DNA of 64,000 nt from Virgibacillus siamensis (GCF_900162695.1 NZ_FUIH01000007.1:1302001-1366000), one strand, 5' to 3'. Shown: positions 32,072-42,133, counted from the stretch's first letter. The notes: generated by a model not told the origin, from the sequence alone. Numbers and translations: made by a program.

Positions 32072-34888
32072 TTAAAACCACTTATCGGCTTTATCCATCA
32101 ATTTTTCAGTCGAATCATAAGAAATTGGTACATCAGGTATTGATTTTGTGAAAAATTTACCATAACGCGATTTAATTATTCGTGCATCACAAACAAACAC
32201 TATTCCCCGATCACTGGCAGATCGGATCAGACGGCCAAATCCTTGTTTAAACCGTATTACTGCATTAGGCAAAGCTAATTCAAAGAACGGATTTCTGCCC
32301 TGGTCCTTGAACCGTTGTGATTTTGCTTCATAAATTGGATGATTCGGCGGCTGAAAAGGGAGTCGTACAATCATAAGACAGGATAAATCATCGCCCGGGA
32401 TATCGACACCTTCCCAAAAGGAACTTGTTCCCAGCAGAATAGACTGATCAAATGTCTGGAAATTTTTCTTTAATCTTGACCGGCTTCCACTTGAAATACC
32501 TTGTGCAATAAGCATATATTCGTTCGTATCCATCGTATCTTTCAGAAGCCAATATGATTTTCGAAGCATTTCATATGACGTAAATAACACCAGCATCCTT
32601 CCCTGTGTAATTCTGGCCAGCGATAAAATTGCCTCACAGGTCGAATATATAAACGCTTCCTGGCTCCCCTGTCTGATGTCCGGAAAGTCATCGGGAATCA
32701 TCAATTGAACTTGATTCTGATATGAAAACGGCGACTCAATTTTAATTGAGTTTGTATCTTCTTTCGTTAAACCAAGTCGGTTTTGAACAAACGAAAACGA
32801 ATTTCTCATGGTTAATGTTGCACTTGTCAAAACAATACTCTCTTTTTCATTAAAAAACGCATCTGCAAGTATAGTTGACATATCCGTCGGTTCGCTATAC
32901 AGGTAAACGGCGTTTTTTGCACCGTATGCGTCAATTTCTATCCATTTTACCTGCTCGTCTTTTCCATCCTTTAAAAGGAATAACTGCTCTGTCCGATCAA
33001 TAATGGACTGTAAAGCCTCGATCGCATCAACCAAGTTATTTTTATCATTTCTGTCCATCTTTTCCGATTTGGTGATATAATAATCCAGCTGTGACAACAT
33101 ATGGATTAAATCACGCACATAAAAAATAAATCGGGAGACCATCTCCAGAATGACATTCCACTTTTCCGATTGTTCCTCGCCATCCTTAAACCGATATTGG
33201 ATCCGGCCAATATCACTTAATGAACGGTCTCTTTGTTTTTGCTCAATTACATATTGAAAGATGAGGCGGAACAGGTCATCAACTTCATGTTTTGCTTTTT
33301 GGAAAGTATCATTCCAGGTTTCGAAAGCAAATTGTTCATTCGTAAAGCCATACTTTCCTAATGTTTTACCCAGCAAGCTATCTTCATCTGCAGTTCCTAT
33401 TTGCGATAGTGTGTACTGTACGGAGACGTAATCAAGCTTCATACCATAATGTTTGGAAGCCGTTTCTTCCAGATGATGCGCCTCGTCAATGATTGCTTTA
33501 TTATAAGAAGGCAGAAATTGATAATCATGGAACATATCTGTACTGAGTAATGCGTGATTGGTGATTAAAATGTCTGCCTGTTGGGCTTTTTTTCGGGCTT
33601 TTTGGTAGTACGACTTTGCAAACCATGGAGAATTCGGATCAGCATATCCTTCCGTATCACTGGAGATTCTTCGGTAAAAATAATAACCGCTTGAAGGAAG
33701 TTGTATTTCATCAATATCCCCTGTTTCTGTTTCCGTTAACCAAACAAGAATCATCGCTTTCGTCAAAACAACATCATAATTGTCAGACGTGTTATCTGCC
33801 AGTGACCGCTCAAATTTCTCAAGGCTGATATAATGTTGTTTTCCTTTTAATAATGCAACATTAAAAGGAAATGAAAGCAGACTTCGCACCAAAGGTATTT
33901 CTTCATCCATCAGCTGTGACTGGAGCTGAGTCGTATATGTACTGATTACAATTCGTTTTTTAATCCTAACAGCTTCATAAACTGCCGGCAACAAATAAGC
34001 AAGCGACTTTCCGGTTCCGGTTTCAGCCTCAATGAGTGCATGATTGTTGGATTCGAATGCATCGTATACCGTTTCAGACATCCATCTTTGACCAATTCGT
34101 TTTTCATATCGATCCATTAATTTCTGCAATCGACCGTTTTCCTCATAAATATCGTCCAGAAAATTTCCAAACGTAACAGGCAGATCCTGAACTTCTTTTT
34201 TTTGAATTTCAATTGCTCTAAAAGCAAGCCCTCTGAATGTATCAATGCCCTTTTCCGGCTCAGTTGAAATACCAAATGATTGTTGAAGGTCTTCCAGTAA
34301 CTCATGTAAGTCGGATTTCAAACTTTTTGAAAGGTGCAATAAATGTGTAATCGTTTCATACGGCAATGTAGATAACTTCTGTTTTAGGGCAAGGAATAGT
34401 TCAGCTGTAACAATCGCATCTGAAAGTGCACGATGTGGATCATGATGATCCAGTTTCATGTACTCCGCGAGCTGGCCAAGCTTGAATCCCGGTGCCTTGG
34501 GGCAAAGAATCCGTGCCAATTCAACTGTATCAAGAACAGGGTTCGTTAATTTGGCTAACCCGGAAGCAGCAAACGCTTCGTTGATAAACCCGAGATCAAA
34601 TGGCACATTATGTGCAATGATATAGCAATTTTGCAGCATATCAGCAATTTCATGTGCTCTGTCAAGGAAAAGTGGTGCATCCGCTACATCTTCATTTGTG
34701 ATACCTGTCAGTTTAGTTATAAAAGAAGAAATCGACTTTTCCGGATAAAGCATTGTGGAAAATTCATCAGTGATTTGGTCTTTCTCTATAATGACGATTC
34801 CAACTTCAATAATTTTATCGCCTTTTGAAGGTGAATGTCCTGTTGTTTCCAAGTCAATCACCGCAAAACGCTTCTCCATTGAATCCAC
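32072..34888 (-). CDS. dinG: DinG-type helicase/exonuclease
   Basis: 938 residues. The N-terminal DEDDh exonuclease domain (VIDLETTGHSP…, HNVPFDLGF, LDHHDPHRALSDA) is fused to an XPD-like superfamily 2 helicase with EAETGTGKSLAYLLP, DEAHHLEE and a C-terminal VRLPFQPPNHP and GFGRLIRS. The Fe-S cysteines of E. coli DinG are not evident, as in Firmicute forms that act mainly as 3'-5' exonucleases. GTG at 34888 is used here; the ATG at 34879 is an equally possible start, neither with a strong ribosome-binding site. Confidence 0.92.
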   Translation of the reverse strand: MDSMEKRFAVIDLETTGHSPSKGDKIIEVGIVIIEKDQITDEFSTMLYPEKSISSFITKLTGITNEDVADAPLFLDRAHEIADMLQNCYIIAHNVPFDLGFINEAFAASGLAKLTNPVLDTVELARILCPKAPGFKLGQLAEYMKLDHHDPHRALSDAIVTAELFLALKQKLSTLPYETITHLLHLSKSLKSDLHELLEDLQQSFGISTEPEKGIDTFRGLAFRAIEIQKKEVQDLPVTFGNFLDDIYEENGRLQKLMDRYEKRIGQRWMSETVYDAFESNNHALIEAETGTGKSLAYLLPAVYEAVRIKKRIVISTYTTQLQSQLMDEEIPLVRSLLSFPFNVALLKGKQHYISLEKFERSLADNTSDNYDVVLTKAMILVWLTETETGDIDEIQLPSSGYYFYRRISSDTEGYADPNSPWFAKSYYQKARKKAQQADILITNHALLSTDMFHDYQFLPSYNKAIIDEAHHLEETASKHYGMKLDYVSVQYTLSQIGTADEDSLLGKTLGKYGFTNEQFAFETWNDTFQKAKHEVDDLFRLIFQYVIEQKQRDRSLSDIGRIQYRFKDGEEQSEKWNVILEMVSRFIFYVRDLIHMLSQLDYYITKSEKMDRNDKNNLVDAIEALQSIIDRTEQLFLLKDGKDEQVKWIEIDAYGAKNAVYLYSEPTDMSTILADAFFNEKESIVLTSATLTMRNSFSFVQNRLGLTKEDTNSIKIESPFSYQNQVQLMIPDDFPDIRQGSQEAFIYSTCEAILSLARITQGRMLVLFTSYEMLRKSYWLLKDTMDTNEYMLIAQGISSGSRSRLKKNFQTFDQSILLGTSSFWEGVDIPGDDLSCLMIVRLPFQPPNHPIYEAKSQRFKDQGRNPFFELALPNAVIRFKQGFGRLIRSASDRGIVFVCDARIIKSRYGKFFTKSIPDVPISYDSTEKLMDKADKWF

Positions 34889-34934
34889 CCGTCTTCCGTC
34901 AATTTACTCCTATTACAAATCAAAGTTTGTAATA

Positions 34935-34990
34935 GAAAAAAGGCTGGGACATATTCAAAACGTGTCATTTAAAAGACGAACCAGCCTTAT
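34935..34990 (-). terminator. Intrinsic terminator after panD
   Basis: On the minus strand AAGGCTGG pairs with CCAGCCTT followed by TTTT, with an inner GACA/TGTC pairing. It ends the panBCD transcript before dinG. Confidence 0.8.
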
Positions 34991-35006
34991 TTCACCATTC
35001 CGATCG

Positions 35007-35390
35007 TTACAATTCTGTTAATGGTGCTTCCTGTTCAACAAGCTGCATAACCTTGTTATCTTCATCCATTAGGGCGACTTTTGGTTTGAAGGTAGCAAGT
35101 TCATCATTCGATACCATTGCATATGAAACAATTATAACAATATCATCTTTTTGAACAAGTCTTGCAGCCGCCCCATTTAAACAAATTACGCCGGTCCCGC
35201 GTTCACCGGGAATGACATATGTCTCCATTCGAGCACCATTATTGTTATTTACAATTTGTACCTTTTCATGTGGCAGAATATCTGTATTCTCAAGAATATC
35301 CTGATCAATGGTAATACTGCCCACATAATTCAAATTGGCTTCGGTTACACGGGCACGATGAATTTTTGCTTTCATCATGGTGCGAAACAT
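35007..35390 (-). CDS. panD: Aspartate 1-decarboxylase
   Basis: Pyruvoyl enzyme making beta-alanine for pantothenate. 127 residues; self-cleavage site G24-S25 in NYVGSITID gives the pyruvoyl group. ATG 35390 after AGGGGG gives exactly the family's length; the longer frame to 35435 lies in panC. Last gene of panB-panC-panD. Confidence 0.96.
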   Translation of the reverse strand: MFRTMMKAKIHRARVTEANLNYVGSITIDQDILENTDILPHEKVQIVNNNNGARMETYVIPGERGTGVICLNGAAARLVQKDDIVIIVSYAMVSNDELATFKPKVALMDEDNKVMQLVEQEAPLTEL

Positions 35391-35406
35391 ACCGGTTCCC
35401 CCTAGT

Positions 35407-36267
35407 TTATCGTAGTAGCTTTCCTTCTCTGTCAAAGATCAGATTGTCAATCAGCCTTGCCTGATTGAAATTTACAGCAGCAGCGATAATGATGCTGTTA
35501 TCGTTTTCTGTGACCGGTTTTAGTTCCGGATAACTTAGAACCTCCACATAATCCACAGATCCCGACGTTTTGTCATGAATAATTTTTGTTGCTTCCTTTA
35601 CCATCTTAGCAGGATTTAATTCACCGTCAACAACGATTTTTCGTCCATGTTCCAGTGCCTTCTTCAGCCATATTGCTTCCGCCCGCTCCTGCTCGTTTAA
35701 ATTAACATTCCGGCTGCTTTTGGCCAATCCGTCCGCTTCCCTGACAATTGGAAGTGTAATCAGTTCAATCGGAAAGTTCAAATCCTTTATTAGTGCTTCA
35801 ACCACAGCGGCCTGCTGTGCATCTTTAATGCCGAAATATGTTTTATCTGGACGGACTATATGAAATAGTTTAATTAATACAGTGGCAACTCCTTCAAAAT
35901 GCCCCGGCCTGGATTTACCGCACATGACGTTTGTTCTTTCTTTCGCAATGATTTCAAGTGTCATTTTCGAAGGGTACATATCATCTGCTTGCGGGATAAA
36001 CAAAAAATCCACCCCAGCCGCTTCCGCTTTCTTCCTGTCATTTTCCAAGTCACGCGGGTAACGGTCAAGATCCTCATTTTCACCAAACTGCAGCGGGTTC
36101 ACGAATATACTAGTAACGGTTATATCATTATCTTTGACTGATTCCTTCATAAGTGAAATATGTCCCTCATGGAAATACCCCATCGTGGCTACAAAACCAA
36201 TCATGTTTTCCTTGCCAAGTGTCAGCATCTTCTTTTGCATTTCATTTACTGAATGAATAATTTGCAT
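35407..36267 (-). CDS. panC: Pantothenate synthetase
   Basis: ATP-dependent ligation of pantoate and beta-alanine. 286 residues; VATMGYFHEGHISLM holds the HIGH-like motif, FVNPLQFGENEDLDRYPR and YFGIKDAQQ are substrate segments. In an operon, five bases after panB and 16 before panD. Confidence 0.96.
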   Translation of the reverse strand: MQIIHSVNEMQKKMLTLGKENMIGFVATMGYFHEGHISLMKESVKDNDITVTSIFVNPLQFGENEDLDRYPRDLENDRKKAEAAGVDFLFIPQADDMYPSKMTLEIIAKERTNVMCGKSRPGHFEGVATVLIKLFHIVRPDKTYFGIKDAQQAAVVEALIKDLNFPIELITLPIVREADGLAKSSRNVNLNEQERAEAIWLKKALEHGRKIVVDGELNPAKMVKEATKIIHDKTSGSVDYVEVLSYPELKPVTENDNSIIIAAAVNFNQARLIDNLIFDREGKLLR

Positions 36268-36272
36268 ACCAT

Positions 36273-37112
36273 CTACTCTTCCTTATTGGTTTCCGGTAAA
36301 AATTTCCGGTCTTTGATCTTAAAGGTATAATCTGCTGAGGGAAAACGCATTTCTCGTACATCAGCAATATATGATTCCAATCCGCGCTTTCCTTCCGAAT
36401 TAAAATCGGCATAGGCCTTAACAAACTTTGGAAGTCTGTCAACGCCATACTGTAAGATGTCATGATATACAAGTACCTGTCCGTCACAATCAACCCCAGC
36501 GCCTATACCAATCGTCGGGATAGAGATTTCAGCTGTTATAATTGCCGCCAGTTCTTCCGGTACACATTCCAAAACAAGAGCAATTGCTCCACTATCTGCC
36601 AAATTTTTAGCATCTTGAAGCAGTTTTCCGCCTGCCTCTTTGTCTTTTCCCTGTACCTTATATCCGCCGAGAACATGTACGGACTGTGGTGTAAGTCCCA
36701 GATGAGCGACAACAGGAATTCCCGCTTCCGTCAGGCGACGTGTTGCTTGAAGAATTTCTTCACTTGCCCCTTCCAGTTTCACAGCTTGTCCATCTGTTTC
36801 CTGGATGAGCAGTTGAGCATTTTGCAATGTTTGTTCCAATGAAATATGATAAGACATAAATGGCATATCAATTACGACAAATGTATCCGGGGCACCTCTT
36901 TGAACAGCCTTGCCATGATGGACCATATCATCCATCGTTACTTTGACAGTTGAATCGTATCCGAGTACAACCATCCCCAGCGAATCCCCGACCAGAATCA
37001 TGTCAACACCTGCAGCTTCAGCGGTTTTGGATGATGGATAGTCATACGCAGTAACCATTGCGATTTTACGATTCTCCGTTTTCATTTTTTGCAAGTCAAT
37101 TCTGCTCAGCAT
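36273..37112 (-). CDS. panB: 3-methyl-2-oxobutanoate hydroxymethyltransferase
   Basis: Adds the hydroxymethyl group from methylene-tetrahydrofolate to ketoisovalerate, giving ketopantoate. 279 residues; VGDSLGMVVLGYDSTVKVTMDDM, GIPVVAHLGLTPQSVH and TIGIGAGVDCDGQVLV are typical. Its start overlaps the birA stop by a base, so it is transcribed with birA. Confidence 0.96.
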   Translation of the reverse strand: MLSRIDLQKMKTENRKIAMVTAYDYPSSKTAEAAGVDMILVGDSLGMVVLGYDSTVKVTMDDMVHHGKAVQRGAPDTFVVIDMPFMSYHISLEQTLQNAQLLIQETDGQAVKLEGASEEILQATRRLTEAGIPVVAHLGLTPQSVHVLGGYKVQGKDKEAGGKLLQDAKNLADSGAIALVLECVPEELAAIITAEISIPTIGIGAGVDCDGQVLVYHDILQYGVDRLPKFVKAYADFNSEGKRGLESYIADVREMRFPSADYTFKIKDRKFLPETNKEE

Positions 37113-38107
37113 TATACATCCCCCGCTTCCTCAAACCATTCTATTTCCGCAGAATATATTTGTTCAATTCGATTATTGTTACCCTGAATTAGTAATGCGC
37201 CATCTTCACCGATTCCGATAAATTTTGCATACCATTCATCGCGTAATGTTTTAATTAACAGCCGCTCTCCAATCCGGTATCCATAATGTTCCCACTTTTG
37301 CTTAACTGTTTGAAAGCCATTTGTCATATATGTATCATATGCACGTTCAAACGTCATCAATATTTGCTGAATCAGATCTTTTATGTTCGAATTTTGGCCG
37401 CTTTCAATTGCTAATGATGTAGCCTTATGCTTAATGTCATCCGGAATTTCATCCGTTTCCTGATTCACATTGATTCCTATCCCAATCACAACATATTGAA
37501 TTTGGTCCTGTTCTGCCTGCATTTCGGTCAGAATGCCTGCTGTTTTTTTGTCATGGATCAGCAGATCATTGGGCCACTTAATCTTCGGCTGTACATTCAC
37601 GTAGGAGGCAAACACATCCGCAAGTACTGTTGCTGTAAGCAATGTCAGCTGTGGGGCAAGATTTGGCGGGATATCCGGTCTGAGAATAAGACTCATCCAT
37701 ATCCCTGTTCCTTTGGATGAATGCCATTGCCGATTCATCCGGCCCTTCCCTTTTGTTTGTTCATCTGCAATTACAACCGCACCGTTGGCTGCCCCATCTC
37801 TTGCAGCTTGATGGGCTATCTCCTGGGTAGTGGAAGTTGATTCCCTATGTATAATGGATTTCCCGATCCAACTGGTGTGCAGTCCCCATTGAAGTGTATT
37901 CTCACTGACTTTATCCGGGAAATGAATTATCCGGTACCCTTTTCTGGATACGCCTTCAATCGTATACCCGTCTTTCTCAAGTTCACGCATATGTTTCCAG
38001 ATCGCACTTCTGGAAATGTTCAATTTCTCAGAAAGGAGTTGGCCGGAAACATATTTATCGTTGCTCGATGACAGAAGTTCAATTAATTTGTTGCGGTTGG
38101 ATTCCAT
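37112..38107 (-). CDS. birA: Biotin operon repressor and biotin-protein ligase
   Basis: Attaches biotin to acetyl-CoA carboxylase and represses biotin genes. 331 residues: N-terminal winged helix (LSEKLNISRSAIWKHMRELEKDGY), catalytic domain with GKGRMNRQWHSSKGTGIWMS and PPNLAPQLTLLTA, and a C-terminal SH3-like domain. ATG 38107 is placed well after AAAGGA; the ATG at 38116 directly abuts that site. The start overlaps the 3' end of cca, giving translational coupling in the dapB-to-panD string. Confidence 0.93.
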   Translation of the reverse strand: MESNRNKLIELLSSSNDKYVSGQLLSEKLNISRSAIWKHMRELEKDGYTIEGVSRKGYRIIHFPDKVSENTLQWGLHTSWIGKSIIHRESTSTTQEIAHQAARDGAANGAVVIADEQTKGKGRMNRQWHSSKGTGIWMSLILRPDIPPNLAPQLTLLTATVLADVFASYVNVQPKIKWPNDLLIHDKKTAGILTEMQAEQDQIQYVVIGIGINVNQETDEIPDDIKHKATSLAIESGQNSNIKDLIQQILMTFERAYDTYMTNGFQTVKQKWEHYGYRIGERLLIKTLRDEWYAKFIGIGEDGALLIQGNNNRIEQIYSAEIEWFEEAGDV

Positions 38108-39282
38108 TTTATCCATTCCTTTAAATCGTTTTTATTATTATTTACTTGACCAGTTATAACAGAATACTCTACAGCGTTTATAATTTCTTTGATCCACGCC
38201 CCGCTTTTTCGGTTCGGGAACAACTGTTTTATCTCGTTTCCATTGATCATTAAATCGCCTTTGGAATGAATTGGCAACTCGCGATATATGTCCATTAAAT
38301 AATCAAGTTTCAGTTGTTCCTGAAAAAGTATATTCGCCAATACTGTAAAGGCCGAAAAATGATTGAAAGACAACTTGTAAACGAGCCAGTTATTTAGCCC
38401 GTTTTGTTTCAATTCCTCGAGTCCCCTGCTTAAATTGGCTGCCTCATACTTTTCTTTATTGGAACATTTCCAGTTTCTGATCCAGTCCTGAATGGTAATT
38501 TCAGGATTCAGATAGTGGAATAATGCGACAAGTGCCCCAAACGAAGGTACAGGTGCCATTTGGTCAGGAAGATTGTTAAGAAGTCTTTGCTTATCTTCAA
38601 AAACGGGTAAATACTCTTGAAGTCTTATTTCCTTTAAATAGAACAGGCCATGCTGCACGTCAAATCCCGCAAAAAGTTTTTCGATTTCCTGTTTTATTCG
38701 TTCGACTGCTATATTTTTGATTTCCTGTTTAACCTGCTTCATAGCAGTCATTGTGTCTTGATGGATGGAAAACCCAAGCTGACTGGAAAACCTTAGTGCC
38801 CTGACGATACGAAGCGGGTCTTCCTGAAAGCGATCATATCCATTACCGACTGTTCGAATAATCTTATCCGCTATATCTCTTCTTCCATGGAATAAATCAA
38901 TTATGGCCCCATCTTTATCCATTGCAAGTGCATTAATTGTAAAATCCCGACGTTGTAAATCCTTATCAATAGATGTCAGGAAGGTAACGGAATCAGGATG
39001 CCGATGATCGGAATAAGTCCCTTCTGAACGAAAAGTTGTCACCTCAAACGACTGCTGCCGATGGCGTACGATGACAGTCCCATGCTGCAGGCCAACAGGA
39101 ATGACATTTGAAAATATCTTCTGCACATTTTCCGGAGAAGCTGATGTGGCAATATCGATATCGCCAATATCTCTTTCAAGGATCAGGTCCCTGACACATC
39201 CTCCCACGAAATAAGCTTCGAAATTATGTGCTTCAAGACATTCTAATACTTCTTTTGCATGATTAAAAATAGCTGATTGCAT
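38083..39282 (-). CDS. cca: CCA-adding enzyme (tRNA nucleotidyltransferase)
   Basis: Adds or repairs the 3' CCA of tRNA. 399 residues of class II: AYFVGGCVRDLILERDIGDIDIATSA with catalytic aspartates of the DxD, RRDFTINALAMD, and FQEDPLRIVRALRFSSQLGF; a helical body follows. ATG 39282 is chosen because GGTGA precedes it; the GTG at 39291 also fits. It overlaps birA and nearly abuts bshA. Confidence 0.93.
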   Translation of the reverse strand: MQSAIFNHAKEVLECLEAHNFEAYFVGGCVRDLILERDIGDIDIATSASPENVQKIFSNVIPVGLQHGTVIVRHRQQSFEVTTFRSEGTYSDHRHPDSVTFLTSIDKDLQRRDFTINALAMDKDGAIIDLFHGRRDIADKIIRTVGNGYDRFQEDPLRIVRALRFSSQLGFSIHQDTMTAMKQVKQEIKNIAVERIKQEIEKLFAGFDVQHGLFYLKEIRLQEYLPVFEDKQRLLNNLPDQMAPVPSFGALVALFHYLNPEITIQDWIRNWKCSNKEKYEAANLSRGLEELKQNGLNNWLVYKLSFNHFSAFTVLANILFQEQLKLDYLMDIYRELPIHSKGDLMINGNEIKQLFPNRKSGAWIKEIINAVEYSVITGQVNNNKNDLKEWIKWNPTATN

Positions 39283-39287
39283 ATCGC

Positions 39288-40412
39288 TCACCGTTTCAAA
39301 ATTTCCTCATAGAGGGCATTATACTGATTTACAATATCCAAGGAAGAAAAGCAGTTTCTTGCATGCTCAAGTGACCTTTTGGAAAACTGCTCCTGCATCC
39401 CATCGTCACTTAACAGCCTGATTGCATATTTGGCTGCCTGATTTGTATCGCCTACATCGACAAGATAGCCTGTATTTCCATGATCAATTACTTCCGGAAT
39501 CCCACCTATTTTAGTTCCGATACAAGGGACTTCACATGACATTGCTTCGAGTAAAACAAGTCCGAAACTTTCCTTTTCGGATAAAAGCAGTTTCAAATCT
39601 GAGATAGAAAGCAGTTCACTCACATTCTTTTGCTTGCCCAGAAATAGTACCTTATCTTGGAGACCGAGTTGGTTTACCAACTGAACCATGTCCGAATATT
39701 CAGGACCATCTCCTACCAGCAGCAGCTTTGCGTTCAAATGCTCCTGTATTTTGTCAAATGTATGGATAACATCCTGTACCCGTTTTACTTTACGGAAGTT
39801 TGAAATATGGATAATTACTTTTTCATCTTCGCGGATCCCGTAGTGTTCTTTAATGCGTGGATGCTCCTGTTTTACATAATTATCCTCATTAACAAAATTA
39901 TAAATAACATTTATCTTATTTTCCACACCTAGCATCTCTTTTGTTTGATTAACGAGGCTGTGTGAAACAGCTGTGACCGCATCCGACTTTTCAATCCCGT
40001 GCCTGATCATTTTCTTAAGTGAATGGTCATATCCCAATACCGTAATGTCTGTACCATGCAAAGTCGTGACAATTTTTACATCATGGTTGGCAATATCCTT
40101 GGCGAGTATGGCACATATTGCATGCGGCATTGCATAGTGAACGTGAAGAATATCCAATTTCTCCTGATCGATTACTTCTGCCATCTTATTAGCCATTGCA
40201 AGATCAAATGGCGGGTATTGAAAGACTGGATAATGATTTAATTCTACCTCATGATAAAAAATCGCCGGATTGATATGATTTAGCCGAAACGGCAGGCTGG
40301 ATGTAATAAAGTGGATTTCATGTCCCTGTTCCGCCAGCAGCATTCCCAGTTCAGTGGCAATGACACCTGAACCGCCCACTGTTGGATAACAGGTGATTCC
40401 GATTTTTTTCAT
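39288..40412 (-). CDS. bshA: Bacillithiol glycosyltransferase BshA
   Basis: GT4 enzyme joining UDP-GlcNAc and L-malate, the first step of bacillithiol synthesis. 374 residues; CYPTVGGSGVIATELGMLLAEQGHEI at the start, the EKESFGLVLLEAMSC motif near the nucleotide site. In B. subtilis (ypjH) the deacetylase gene bshB1 lies between mgsA and bshA; here mgsA and bshA overlap by four bases with no such gene. Confidence 0.94.
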   Translation of the reverse strand: MKKIGITCYPTVGGSGVIATELGMLLAEQGHEIHFITSSLPFRLNHINPAIFYHEVELNHYPVFQYPPFDLAMANKMAEVIDQEKLDILHVHYAMPHAICAILAKDIANHDVKIVTTLHGTDITVLGYDHSLKKMIRHGIEKSDAVTAVSHSLVNQTKEMLGVENKINVIYNFVNEDNYVKQEHPRIKEHYGIREDEKVIIHISNFRKVKRVQDVIHTFDKIQEHLNAKLLLVGDGPEYSDMVQLVNQLGLQDKVLFLGKQKNVSELLSISDLKLLLSEKESFGLVLLEAMSCEVPCIGTKIGGIPEVIDHGNTGYLVDVGDTNQAAKYAIRLLSDDGMQEQFSKRSLEHARNCFSSLDIVNQYNALYEEILKR

Positions 40413-40831
40413 TGATTATTACCTTCTTTTTGTTGCTTTGAAATAACTTCTCTCCAAGAAAAGTCCCCGCGTCCCAGAGCACGAATAACAATTTCAGCTG
40501 CCGCTATATTCGTTGCCAGTGGTATCAGGTGTACGTCACATAAGCGCATTAATGCACTTACATCCGGTTCATGCGGCTGTGCAGTCAATGGATCTCTTAA
40601 AAAGATGACAATATCCATTTCACTGTTGGCGATTTTAGCGCCTATTTGCTGGTCGCCGCCAATTGGGCCGGATTGAAAGCGGAAGACATCCAACCCTGTC
40701 GCATCGGCAATTCTTTTTCCAGTTGTACCTGTAGCAAATAGATTGTGATCTTTTAAAATATGTTCATATGCAATACTGAAATTTATAATATCCTGTTTCT
40801 TTTTATCGTGGGCAATCAAGGCGATATTCAT
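40409..40831 (-). CDS. mgsA: Methylglyoxal synthase
   Basis: Diverts dihydroxyacetone phosphate to methylglyoxal and phosphate when sugar phosphates build up. 140 residues; IALIAHDKKKQDI, LFATGTTGKRI and SGPIGGDQQIGA are all intact, including the catalytic aspartate of the GGDQQ loop. Overlaps bshA, whose product bacillithiol detoxifies methylglyoxal, a meaningful coupling. Confidence 0.96.
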   Translation of the reverse strand: MNIALIAHDKKKQDIINFSIAYEHILKDHNLFATGTTGKRIADATGLDVFRFQSGPIGGDQQIGAKIANSEMDIVIFLRDPLTAQPHEPDVSALMRLCDVHLIPLATNIAAAEIVIRALGRGDFSWREVISKQQKEGNNQ

Positions 40832-40843
40832 TTGTCCTTCCCC

Positions 40844-41641
40844 CTAGTCAAGAATATTATCCAGTCCATATACCAGTTCATTCAAATTCATTACTTTGTT
40901 AACTGCCAGTTTTACCCCTGCCATAAATGATTGGCGATTATAAGAGTCATGTTTGATTGTAAGGGTTTGTCCCGATCCGCCGAACAGAATCTCCTGATGG
41001 GCGACAAGGCCGGGAAGACGAACACTGTGAATATGAATACCGTCCGTATTTGCACCACGCGCACCTTCCAATGTTTCATGTTCATCGGGGTGACCCTGCT
41101 GCTTTGATTGCCGCGTGTCTTTAATCATCTCTGCAGTTTTAACCGCTGTGCCAGACGGGGCATCCAGTTTGTTGTCATGGTGTTTTTCAATAATTTCCAC
41201 ATCGGGTAAATATTTTGCAGCTTCTTTCGCAAAACGCATCATCAATACTGCCCCCACAGCAAAATTCGGGGCGATAATACAGCCTGTACCATGCGATTCA
41301 GACAAATCCCTCAATGCTTCGATTTGATCGGAAGTAAATCCGGAGGTCCCGACAACCGGACGAATGTCATACAGTAATGCAAGCTTTGTATTAACAAATC
41401 CCGCCTCTGGAACCGTCAGATCAATCAGAACATCTGCCTCTATGTTCTGAAAGCATGCCTCCGGATCCTCGTAAAATGGCACTTCCAAATCAGGTAATCC
41501 ATCGATCTCATTCATCATTTTTCCATCATTCTTCCGGTCAATGCAGGCTGCCAAGTTAAAGTCTTCTTCATTATTCACCATTTGAACTGCCTCAGACCCC
41601 ATACGTCCTCTGGGTCCTGCGATTATGATCCTGATGCTCAT
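40844..41641 (-). CDS. dapB: 4-hydroxy-tetrahydrodipicolinate reductase
   Basis: NAD(P)H reductase of the lysine/diaminopimelate branch, supplying the cell wall and spore dipicolinate. 265 residues; AGPRGRMGSEAV dinucleotide motif, IEKHHDNKLDAPSGTA catalytic region. First in the long cotranscribed string dapB-mgsA-bshA-cca-birA-panBCD, with ypjD just upstream. Confidence 0.96.
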   Translation of the reverse strand: MSIRIIIAGPRGRMGSEAVQMVNNEEDFNLAACIDRKNDGKMMNEIDGLPDLEVPFYEDPEACFQNIEADVLIDLTVPEAGFVNTKLALLYDIRPVVGTSGFTSDQIEALRDLSESHGTGCIIAPNFAVGAVLMMRFAKEAAKYLPDVEIIEKHHDNKLDAPSGTAVKTAEMIKDTRQSKQQGHPDEHETLEGARGANTDGIHIHSVRLPGLVAHQEILFGGSGQTLTIKHDSYNRQSFMAGVKLAVNKVMNLNELVYGLDNILD

Positions 41642-41671
41642 CGTAGTATTCCTCCAGTTAATTGTAATTGA

Positions 41672-42010
41672 TTAATTTTTCTTAGTCCATCTGTCTTTAT
41701 CTCTGATTTCTATTTTGCTTATTGACTGTTCAAATGCTTCGGATAAATCGATGTTCAGCGAGTTAGCAAAACAGGTCAAAACGAAAATGATATCGCCAAG
41801 CTCCTCTTCCACCGTTTTTTCTTTTTCAGTAGTTTTTTTCGGTTTTTCTCCAAAGTAATGGTTGATTTCCCGTGCTAATTCCCCTGTTTCCTCAGTCAGT
41901 CTCGCCATTAGACTGAGTGGAGAAAAGTATCCCTCCTTGAATTGGGATATGTAGGAATCAACCCTTCTTTGAATTTCCTCCGTACTATATGGCTGTTGAT
42001 TTGTTCCCAT
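41672..42010 (-). CDS. ypjD: MazG-like nucleotide pyrophosphohydrolase YpjD
   Basis: House-cleaning NTP pyrophosphohydrolase of about 112 residues. The EExxE…DxxD metal motif is present as LTEETGELAREIN and VEEELGDIIFVL. The ATG at 42010 is preferred over 42022, since AGGAG directly abuts the latter. Position upstream of dapB is the same as in B. subtilis. Confidence 0.9.
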   Translation of the reverse strand: MGTNQQPYSTEEIQRRVDSYISQFKEGYFSPLSLMARLTEETGELAREINHYFGEKPKKTTEKEKTVEEELGDIIFVLTCFANSLNIDLSEAFEQSISKIEIRDKDRWTKKN

Positions 42011-42104
42011 GTATCTATACATCTCCTAAGCTAATGAATCTTCTTTAATGTTAGCTAATCGAACATACTTTGACAAATGTTTCGTTTATATCGGAAAAAT
42101 CGAT

Positions 42105-42133
42105 TTGTTCAAGTTACCGTTATTGTCTATAAT
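42105..42133 (+). promoter_or_regulatory. SigmaA-like promoter of ypjC
   Basis: TTGTTC (42105-42110), 17-base spacer, TATAAT (42128-42133), 33 bases before the start codon. Confidence 0.6.
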
